NCBI GenBank assembly: GCA_013329455.1 | Contig: DUKF01000216.1 | Coordinates: 797 to 11,329 of the forward strand | Direction of reading: 5' to 3' | Source of the DNA: Methanotrichaceae archaeon | Lineage (GTDB): Archaea; Halobacteriota; Methanosarcinia; Methanotrichales; Methanotrichaceae | DNA length: 10,533 nucleotides | In this document: positions 5,471-10,533 of the stretch, one piece after another | How positions within the stretch are numbered: position 1 is the stretch's first letter | How the letters are laid out: each line of letters starts with the position of its first letter | The notes under the pieces: generated by a model | What the model saw: only the letters and a program-made list of their open reading frames with translations | Told to the model about the DNA's origin: nothing | Databases searched by the model: none | Made by a program: the position numbers and the translations under genes

Positions 5471-5917
5471 TCAGATGTCCAACGGGTCGCCGTTTCCGCC
5501 GCTCACTTGGCAGACCGGGCAGGCCTCCTTCTCCTCGTTCAGCTCTCTTGTGGCCATGGCGAGGACTGTGGCGTTGGCGATGTTCCCAGCTATGAGGAGA
5601 GCTGCCCCGATCTCATCGTCAGAGATCCCCATCCTCTTCGCGACCCTCAGATGGAGCTTGAGGCAGTGGGTGCACCTGATCGCCGCGGCTACGGCGATCG
5701 ATATCAGTTCCTGAGTCTCCAGATCCAGCTCCTGAGAGCTCCTGATGATGGCGTTGTTGTGAAGGATCTTGGTGATAAGAAGCTCGGGATTGTCCTTCAT
5801 GAACCTGAATATGTACGGCACCTCTCCGTACGTCTTCTCGATAGAAACGAGCATATCCTCCGCCGTCTGTTCTGTGCCCTTCTCAAGGATCCTGTCAATA
5901 TCGTCTTCGAAACTCAT
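5471..5917 (-). CDS. AhpD-like / carboxymuconolactone decarboxylase family protein with extra C-terminal CxxC
   Basis: This 148-residue helical protein carries the AhpD-type active-site signature E-x11-C-x2-C-x3-H: Glu70, Cys82, Cys85 and His89, in QELISIAVAAAIRCTHCLKL followed by His. In AhpD these residues form a thioredoxin-like dithiol centre that reduces a peroxiredoxin; other members of the CMD family use the fold differently. Cys82 and Cys85 being intact argues for a redox role rather than decarboxylation. A second CxxC (EACPVCQ, Cys133 and Cys136) sits near the C-terminus. This is not part of the usual fold and could relay electrons or bind metal. The gene starts 10 nt after mmp7, with its ribosome site (AGGTGA) overlapping the mmp7 stop codon, so it belongs to the MCR-activation operon and is its last gene. 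An electron-transfer, oxygen-protection or disulfide-repair role for MCR activation is inference from position. Confidence 0.88.
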   Translation of the reverse strand: MSFEDDIDRILEKGTEQTAEDMLVSIEKTYGEVPYIFRFMKDNPELLITKILHNNAIIRSSQELDLETQELISIAVAAAIRCTHCLKLHLRVAKRMGISDDEIGAALLIAGNIANATVLAMATRELNEEKEACPVCQVSGGNGDPLDI

Positions 5918-5927
5918 TTTCGCTCAC

Positions 5928-6851
5928 CTAGACCACGAAGCCGGTTTCTGACATGGGCAATATCCGGACAAGTATATAGTTCTTCATCTTGGAGGGCATC
6001 ACCTTTGCGATCTCCCCTAGAGTCACGCCTTCGTCGAACTTCACTCCTGCCACGGCCTCGTGGTACTCCTCGTATGGTAGCTTTATCCTCAGACCGTTGA
6101 GGTTCAGAGCTATCGGAAGTGGTGAATAAGAGTGCATTATATCCGGCACCTGTTCCCTCACAACTTCCATCACTCTCGGTGGGGTGGTGGTCAGGGGGTC
6201 CTTTGAGATCGAGGCGCGGACGCTGTCAAGGGCCCTGCCCGCGGCCGCTACGATGTTGTCGAGACTTCCAATCTCCGTCGCCTTTCGGGACCGGTGAGCG
6301 ATCCTTCCGACGTTTTGGACGTACTCGAAGGCGTAGGGGAAATCCTCTTTCTCCATCTCGGGGCCGCCGGTGACGATCACGGGGATAGTGAGGTTCCTGT
6401 AGAGGTGCTCCTTTTTGAGGATGCAGTCGACGAAGTTTCCGAAGATGAAGACTACGGCATCGTGCTCGTTGATGAGAGCGGTCTCGTACTCATCCATCTG
6501 GGCGATCTCCCTTGCGACGCCTCTGCCCATCCCGATCATGTTGCTCTTTGCCCCGTGCCTCCTGATGTACTCGGCAACGTCGCAGGCCGGGTGTGGGAGA
6601 TGATGGATCGCGAGGGTCGGGGTCACGACGGCGATCTCTGTTCCCGCGAGAGGTGCCCTTTCGAGCTTTCCTCGAAGTTCCTTGGTCAGAGCCTCCAAAA
6701 CCGGCATGTCCTCGTGGGGTACGAGCATCAGGAGTATGATCTCACTCTGGGTCACGTTCTTTTGGAGAAGGTACCCACCGAGGTCCTCGATCAGCTCTGT
6801 GACCAGGTCATGCTTGTAGACGCCACCGGTGAACATCACAGGATCAAGCAT
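5928..6851 (-). CDS. mmp7: Methanogenesis marker protein 7 (MCR activation complex subunit)
   Basis: This 307-residue soluble protein is recognised as the marker 7 family by MFTGGVYKHDLVTELIEDLG at the start, AIHHLPHPACDVAEYIRRHG (residues 81-100) with NMIGMGRGVAREIA following, and DAVVFIFGNFVDC before PVIVTGGPE. The family occurs only in organisms with MCR. Mmp7 co-purifies with McrC, Mmp3 and Mmp17 in the component that activates MCR by reducing its nickel cofactor F430 to Ni(I), driven by the A2 ATPase; this complex holds nitrogenase-cofactor-like iron-sulfur clusters. Cys90, within HHLPHPAC, and Cys143 are the obvious ligand candidates, but I cannot verify which are used. The ATG at 6851 overlaps the end of mmp17 by 8 nt, implying coupled translation. 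The length is normal and nothing is broken. Confidence 0.88.
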   Translation of the reverse strand: MLDPVMFTGGVYKHDLVTELIEDLGGYLLQKNVTQSEIILLMLVPHEDMPVLEALTKELRGKLERAPLAGTEIAVVTPTLAIHHLPHPACDVAEYIRRHGAKSNMIGMGRGVAREIAQMDEYETALINEHDAVVFIFGNFVDCILKKEHLYRNLTIPVIVTGGPEMEKEDFPYAFEYVQNVGRIAHRSRKATEIGSLDNIVAAAGRALDSVRASISKDPLTTTPPRVMEVVREQVPDIMHSYSPLPIALNLNGLRIKLPYEEYHEAVAGVKFDEGVTLGEIAKVMPSKMKNYILVRILPMSETGFVV

Positions 6852-7419
6852 CTTTCATACCCCCGAATTTCTCTTTCGCTTCGGCGACCATCTCGGGCTT
6901 TATCGTCTCCTCTGCGGCAAAAAAGAAGAAGCTATCTTTGCCCATCTCGCTCCTCCGGTTCCTGAAACCCTCTGGAGCTATCCGGATGAGGGCGTCCATC
7001 AAGTCTCGCTTGAACTCGGTCTCAAGATCCGCTACTACCAGATCTTTGGGAGACTCGTCCGAGAGGACCACCAGGACGTTCCTATCGGGCTGCTCCACAT
7101 TCTCCCGTCCGTAGGTTTCCCAGAGGACCCGGATGAGGTTTGCCATATGCTCCTCGTCTTCCACGGTGATCTGATACCCGCCTTCAGCCTCCACCAGATC
7201 GCCAACGTCCTCGACCTTCAGGGGCGGCTGCTTTCCCCTGATCATCCCGAAGACCGCAAAGTAAGGCGTTTTTATGTCGACGTAGACGTAGAGCCTTCCT
7301 ATCGACATGATCAGGCCCAGGTCCTGGAGGATGTCCATGATGATCTCCCTGTACTTCTCGGCCCCGTAATCCTCGCCGGGCATCTCGACCTCGAAGACCT
7401 CGAGGGGGTCCATCTCCAT
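6844..7419 (-). CDS. mmp17: Methanogenesis marker protein 17 (MCR activation complex subunit)
   Basis: This 191-residue protein is recognised from its strand-rich N-terminal half (GRLYVYVDIKTPYFAVFGMI), the NVLVVLSDESPKDLVVADLE element and the RIAPEGFRNRRSEMGKDSFF region, typical of the marker 17 family. It contains no cysteine, so it cannot itself ligate iron-sulfur clusters through thiolates and is more likely a structural or docking subunit. Marker 17 is part of the McrC-Mmp3-Mmp7-Mmp17 assembly that prepares MCR for activation. The ATG at 7419 is preferred because GGAGG (7426-7430) lies 6 nt upstream. The frame stays open further upstream inside mmp15, and ATG 7413 is a second possibility. 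It starts one base after the mmp15 TGA and overlaps mmp7 by 8 nt. A run of four phenylalanines (164-167) is notable. Confidence 0.87.
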   Translation of the reverse strand: MEMDPLEVFEVEMPGEDYGAEKYREIIMDILQDLGLIMSIGRLYVYVDIKTPYFAVFGMIRGKQPPLKVEDVGDLVEAEGGYQITVEDEEHMANLIRVLWETYGRENVEQPDRNVLVVLSDESPKDLVVADLETEFKRDLMDALIRIAPEGFRNRRSEMGKDSFFFFAAEETIKPEMVAEAKEKFGGMKDA

Positions 7420-7420
7420 C

Positions 7421-8647
7421 TCAATCCTCCACGAGGCCCGAGACCAGCAGGCTCGCTCCAACGCATCCGATATACTGGGCGTAATCGGGCACCATCACCT
7501 TTAGGCCCAGAAGCTGTTCCATGGCTCGCGGGAGACCTTCGATCAGAGCGGTCCCTCCCACCATGATCACCGGCTCTTTCACCTCGACCTCCTGGAGCTG
7601 CTGCTCGAAGACCTGCTCTGCGACGCTGTGGCAGGCGGCCATCGCCACGTCCTCGGGCTTGCTTCCAGCTGAGAGGCTGTTTACCAGGCTCTGAGTTCCG
7701 AAGACGATGCAGTAGCTGTTCATCGGAACCTGCTGATAGTCCCCCTTCATGGCGAGCTTTCCAAGCTCAGTTATGTCGACTCCAAGACGCCTGGCCGTCA
7801 GCTCCAGGAACCTACCCGAGGCTCCGGCGCAGATCCCGCCCATGGTGAAGGTTCCAGGGATTCCGTCCTGGACCGATATCGCCTTGTTGTCCATGCCGCC
7901 GATATCGATCACCGTGGCGGTGCCTTTCTGGGCGTCCGCCAAGAAGACTGCGCCCTTGGAGTTGACGGTGATCTCCTCTTGGATCAGCTTGGCCTCGAAG
8001 TGCTTGCCCACCAGGTGGCGACCATAGCCGGTCGTTCCCAGACCCTGGATCTCCTCTTTCTTGACACCAGCCGATTCGAGGGCGGCGTTGTAGGCAGCCT
8101 CGGCGCTCTTGATAACCTCGGTTGTGGGAACCCAGCCGGTCCCTATAACCTCGTTGTCCCGCATCACCACAGATTTTGTGGTCGTCGAGCCTGAATCAAT
8201 TCCGGCGGTGAGGCCGGTCTGCCTCTCCCGGGCCAGGAGCCCCTTGAACTTGGCCGTCGTGACGAGAGCCTCCATCCTGGTGAGGAGCGTCTCGGCCGTC
8301 GTCCTCTCGGTGAAAGAGTAGCTGAGGACGGGGATCCTGGAGTTCTCGTGGATGTACTTTCTAATCTCGCTTCTCACGATGGCGCCTTCGGCGCACCTGA
8401 AACAGGTCGCAACGAATACGGCGTCTGCAAGGTCTGGATTCTCCACGATCCTCGTCGCTCTGGCCATGGCGAGGTTCAGGTCGCCGCTGGCAACCTCGAT
8501 TCCGAACCTCTCCTCAACGTTCCGGACGTCTTCCAGGGAGACTTCGGGGAAGATCAGTTCGGCGCCCACCATCTCGGCGGCCTTCTGCAGCTCGCCCTGA
8601 ACGCCGCTGTACTCAGACCCACAGGAGATCTGGGCTATTCTGATCAA
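7421..8647 (-). CDS. mmp15: Methanogenesis marker protein 15, dehydratase-activase-type ATPase
   Basis: This protein has 408 residues. Residues about 145-408 form an ASKHA-fold ATPase of the BcrAD/BadFG/HgdC class: [11 protein letters not shown] (phosphate 1, residues 148-158), DIGGMDNK (phosphate 2, 248-255), [10 protein letters not shown] (Cys273), SYCIVFG (Cys313) and [10 protein letters not shown] (adenosine motif, 363-372). In HgdC-type activases the equivalent two cysteines of each monomer hold one [4Fe-4S] cluster across the dimer, and ATP hydrolysis drives an electron to very low potential. Residues 1-140 form a separate domain with ISCGSEYSG (Cys9) and [10 protein letters not shown] (Cys82, Cys85). 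It resembles the C-terminal part of 2-hydroxyacyl-CoA dehydratase subunits, by eye only. The start is TTG at 8647, overlapping the mmp5 stop as TTGA with GGAGGGG 5 nt upstream. A longer open frame to 8794 lies inside mmp5 and is rejected. Its role in methanogens is not proven; energising an electron or installing a cluster is plausible. Confidence 0.93.
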   Translation of the reverse strand: MIRIAQISCGSEYSGVQGELQKAAEMVGAELIFPEVSLEDVRNVEERFGIEVASGDLNLAMARATRIVENPDLADAVFVATCFRCAEGAIVRSEIRKYIHENSRIPVLSYSFTERTTAETLLTRMEALVTTAKFKGLLARERQTGLTAGIDSGSTTTKSVVMRDNEVIGTGWVPTTEVIKSAEAAYNAALESAGVKKEEIQGLGTTGYGRHLVGKHFEAKLIQEEITVNSKGAVFLADAQKGTATVIDIGGMDNKAISVQDGIPGTFTMGGICAGASGRFLELTARRLGVDITELGKLAMKGDYQQVPMNSYCIVFGTQSLVNSLSAGSKPEDVAMAACHSVAEQVFEQQLQEVEVKEPVIMVGGTALIEGLPRAMEQLLGLKVMVPDYAQYIGCVGASLLVSGLVED

Positions 8648-9081
8648 TTCAACCCCTCCAGAAACTCGTGTATTTTGTGGACGAACCTTTTTGCCTGAAA
8701 CTCGTCTTCGGGATAGTCGAGCTCGAGAATGGGGATGCGTTTCGTCTTTAGGAGAAAGCGGGTCAATTCGTTGGTCCTGGCACAGCCCGTGCACCCCAGC
8801 GTGCAGTTGTCGTTTCTTATGATGATGGCAGCGTCTGCCTCTTCGATCATCGGACCGAGGAGGGACATCCTGCCCCTGACCCCTGAGGGAACGTCAACGG
8901 CGGCGTACTTCAACCCCTTCTTCGGATCCTCCGGGGTCATGTTCAGGGGAGGCGAATCAAGACCGGGGGTGTTGACCTTCTTTCTGACCTCTTTTGAGAC
9001 CACCAGCGCCTCGTGACCGGTCCTCTCGACGAGATCTGCCAGGATCATGCTGGTGGGAGGATATACCATGACTTTAACCAT
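8644..9081 (-). CDS. mmp5: Methanogenesis marker protein 5
   Basis: This 145-residue protein is recognised as marker 5 from [20 protein letters not shown], the middle [20 protein letters not shown] and [19 protein letters not shown]. The last motif has Cys93, Cys97 and Cys100 in a C-x3-C-x2-C arrangement, able to hold an iron-sulfur cluster. It has the spacing of the radical SAM motif, but without the surrounding barrel. The C-terminal part ([20 protein letters not shown], then a helix) resembles the end of 2-hydroxyacyl-CoA dehydratase subunits by eye. This is suggestive because an activase-type ATPase (mmp15) follows with overlapping stop and start codons. The function is not established; the family is confined to MCR-containing archaea. 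The ATG at 9081 has GAGGTTGG upstream and lies 9 nt after mmp6. An internal ATG four codons on is a less likely start. Confidence 0.87.
   Translation of the reverse strand: MVKVMVYPPTSMILADLVERTGHEALVVSKEVRKKVNTPGLDSPPLNMTPEDPKKGLKYAAVDVPSGVRGRMSLLGPMIEEADAAIIIRNDNCTLGCTGCARTNELTRFLLKTKRIPILELDYPEDEFQAKRFVHKIHEFLEGLN
8653..8659 (-). promoter_or_regulatory. Ribosome binding site deciding the mmp15 start
   Basis: GGAGGGG on the minus strand lies 5 nt before a TTG that overlaps the mmp5 stop codon (TTGA). No ATG or GTG is suitably placed, so mmp15 appears to start at TTG through translational coupling with mmp5. Confidence 0.65.
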
Positions 9082-9090
9082 GAACCAACC

Positions 9091-9516
9091 TCAGGAAAAC
9101 TCCTCTTTTATCATCTTTTCTAGCTCCACCAAGCTCGGCCGCTTCCTGGTCTCGATCTCGGGAGAAGCCTCTTCGCCCATCGCCTCGGAGGCAAGGCCCC
9201 GGGATATAAGGGGAAGGATCTCGGACTCGTGCTGCATCATGTAAAAGCCGGGCCTAGCCCCTCCGCCACGATGGCCACGACACCTTCTGGGATCTCCGGG
9301 CGGAAAACCGCGATCTTTGATGAAGATGTTGCTTTCGTCCATCGCCCTGATCTCCTCGACCGTCGCGTCGATGTCCTCCTCCTCGCCGTCTATGATGACG
9401 CCAAAACAGGTCTCCTTGACGTTAATCTCGCGTCCAAGCTCGTAAATCTTAAGAGCGATGTCGGAGGGGAGAACGTCAGAATCCTGAGACGTCACCACGT
9501 ACTTGGTAGACTTCAC
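9091..9516 (-). CDS. mmp6: Methanogenesis marker protein 6
   Basis: This 141-residue protein is recognised as marker 6 by SDIALKIYELGREINVKETC, then NIFIKDRGFPPGDPRRCRGH and GGGARPGFYMMQHE, the most conserved block of the family (residues about 63-97). Cys37, Cys79 and His82 are the possible metal ligands. It has no known enzymatic activity; the family is found only with MCR and nearly always beside the other markers seen here. The start is GTG at 9516, immediately after the mmp3 TAG with zero spacing, and GGAGGTG (9523-9529) lies 6 nt upstream, inside the end of mmp3. The C-terminal 40 residues are acidic and probably helical. Confidence 0.86.
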   Translation of the reverse strand: MKSTKYVVTSQDSDVLPSDIALKIYELGREINVKETCFGVIIDGEEEDIDATVEEIRAMDESNIFIKDRGFPPGDPRRCRGHRGGGARPGFYMMQHESEILPLISRGLASEAMGEEASPEIETRKRPSLVELEKMIKEEFS

Positions 9517-10533
9517 CTATCGCACCTCCAGAACGTAAACGGTCTCCTCCTCCTTGACGTCCCGGAGCTTCTCCAGGTCGAGGATGCGACCCACAATGTT
9601 CGTCGCTAAAAACTTCTCTCCCGAGGGGCCATACTTGGGGTCGTCCACCAGCTTCACGCCCACGAGGCCCGCGTTCCTGGCGGCCTGGTTGGTGACGCCG
9701 ATCTCTCCGGCCCTGACGATCTCTGTCGGTTTGTTCTCGGGGAGGATCTCCTTGTAGCTGGTGGCAGATATTGTCGGCTTGAAGAGGACGGTGTTCTCGT
9801 AGACGAAGTAGACGGGCAGGGGACCTACAGGCTTCTCTTTCAAGCCCACCACGTGCCTGAAGTAGTCGAGGCTCTTGGGCGCCAGATCGTCGTAAAGCTC
9901 GATCGCCACCATGCGGTTGGCCGGAATCGTTGTGACCTTAACCTTCCCCTCTTTGATGATCTGCATAGTGGTGACGGGCATCTGCTCCACCACCACGGCG
10001 TCGTCGCCGGTATAGCCTTCGATCTCAAAACCGATGTCCCGATCCTCGACGATCTTCTCGGCCACTTTGAGAGCTAGGCCCATAAGCATGATCCTCTCGG
10101 GTCTGACCTTCACCGCCAGTTTCTGGCCCGGCTCGGCGAGCTTTACGAGGTCCATGCCGGAAGAGACCTTACCCACCATGGAATGGCCGGGGGTCGATGT
10201 GCGATCAGCCTTGTAGATGAATATCCTTCCAAGGCCTCTTCCGCTGGCCCGGATGGTAACCGCACCCTCGGATCTGGGCTCACGGTTCTCAAACTCGATC
10301 CGCTCGCCCCGCAAGACGTCGGAAGAGGCGTAGGAGCTGGAGAGACCATCGACCGTGAAGACGCCGTCTCTAGTCGCCGCCAAAAAGAACTCGGCCCCCT
10401 CGGGAGCGTCCTCGCTAAGGTCCACCTCTATTTTGGTGTAGATCTCCATCCCATTGGCCAGAGGGTGGGACATGTCCTTGGTCGCCATTTTGTCTGAGAG
10501 GGCCGCCCACTCCACGATCGGCTCGATTTCCAG
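9517..10533 (-). CDS. mmp3: Methanogenesis marker protein 3 (UPF0288, cyclophilin-like), N-terminus beyond window
   Basis: This is the last 338 codons of a gene that enters from the right edge; the frame is open to position 10533, so the GTG at 10515 is not the true start. Full-length marker 3 proteins are about 500 residues. The visible part has TRDGVFTVDGLSSSYASSDV, the STPGHSMVGKVSSGMDLVKL region and VRPERIMLMGLALKVAEKIV, then a half with cyclophilin-like features (MVAIELYDDLAPKSLDYFRH, as in peptidyl-prolyl isomerases: IELYxxxAPxxxxxFxxL) and AARNAGLVGVKLVDDPKYGP. Whether it catalyses isomerisation is doubtful. Mmp3 is a component of the MCR activation assembly with McrC, Mmp7 and Mmp17. 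No cysteine occurs in the visible portion, so any cluster ligands must lie in the missing N-terminal part. The TAG stop abuts the mmp6 start. It may be the promoter-proximal gene of the operon, but the upstream side is out of view. Confidence 0.87.
   Translation of the reverse strand: MEIEPIVEWAALSDKMATKDMSHPLANGMEIYTKIEVDLSEDAPEGAEFFLAATRDGVFTVDGLSSSYASSDVLRGERIEFENREPRSEGAVTIRASGRGLGRIFIYKADRTSTPGHSMVGKVSSGMDLVKLAEPGQKLAVKVRPERIMLMGLALKVAEKIVEDRDIGFEIEGYTGDDAVVVEQMPVTTMQIIKEGKVKVTTIPANRMVAIELYDDLAPKSLDYFRHVVGLKEKPVGPLPVYFVYENTVLFKPTISATSYKEILPENKPTEIVRAGEIGVTNQAARNAGLVGVKLVDDPKYGPSGEKFLATNIVGRILDLEKLRDVKEEETVYVLEVR

Noticed and set aside
6829..7566. 245-codon plus-strand frame opposite mmp17 and mmp15
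   Set aside because: Antisense shadow of GC-rich, strongly recognised minus-strand genes; no ribosome site or family resemblance.
8648..8794. Longer mmp15 with 49 extra N-terminal residues
   Set aside because: The extension is inside mmp5, basic and low in family resemblance; a TTG with a well-spaced GGAGGGG at the mmp5 stop is better.

Overview
The window comes from a methanogenic archaeon. The decisive evidence is a minus-strand operon of six methanogenesis marker (Mmp) genes, which are restricted to organisms that make methyl-coenzyme M reductase (MCR). The high GC coding sequence, GTG and TTG starts, strong GGAGG-type ribosome binding sites, and T-tract terminators fit a GC-rich euryarchaeal methanogen. 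A member of the Methanotrichales/Methanosaeta type is my guess, not a demonstrated assignment.

Layout: (1) Positions 1-600, minus strand: a TusA-like sulfur carrier overlapping a DsrE/DrsE_2-like protein that runs off the left edge, with a plausible TATA box upstream. (2) 600-1930: an AT-rich intergenic region with three spaced copies of a TAATCCAYA motif, then a plus-strand membrane protein joining pentapeptide repeats to a two-helix ion-channel-like domain with an eroded selectivity filter. (3) 1952-2295: remains of a small membrane protein gene on the minus strand, broken by two frame changes and a stop. (4) 2310-3722: a 470-residue major facilitator superfamily (DHA2-like) transporter. 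(5) 4014-4850: two tandem NifX/NifB-type iron-sulfur cofactor-binding proteins, the first with an RGG-rich tail, followed by a terminator-like element. (6) 5030-5366: an NTF2-like gene, apparently truncated by a frameshift. (7) 5471-10533, minus strand: mmp3 (partial) - mmp6 - mmp5 - mmp15 - mmp17 - mmp7 - AhpD-like gene, with gaps of 0-10 nt or short overlaps.

How the genes may work together: Mmp3, Mmp7 and Mmp17 are known partners of McrC and the A2 ATPase in the complex that reductively activates MCR, and that complex carries nitrogenase-cofactor-like iron-sulfur clusters. Mmp15 is an ATPase of the 2-hydroxyacyl-CoA dehydratase activase class, and Mmp5 carries a tight three-cysteine motif. 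The operon ends with an AhpD-type dithiol protein that has a second CxxC. Two NifX-like candidate carriers of iron-sulfur cofactors lie just beyond, and a TusA/DsrE sulfur-relay pair lies about 3.5 kb further on. The area therefore looks enriched in metal-cluster, sulfur and redox functions around MCR activation. The marker families are established; the links to the AhpD-like, NifX-like and TusA/DsrE proteins are inference from proximity. No mcrC or atwA gene, RNA gene, CRISPR array or complete mobile element was seen.
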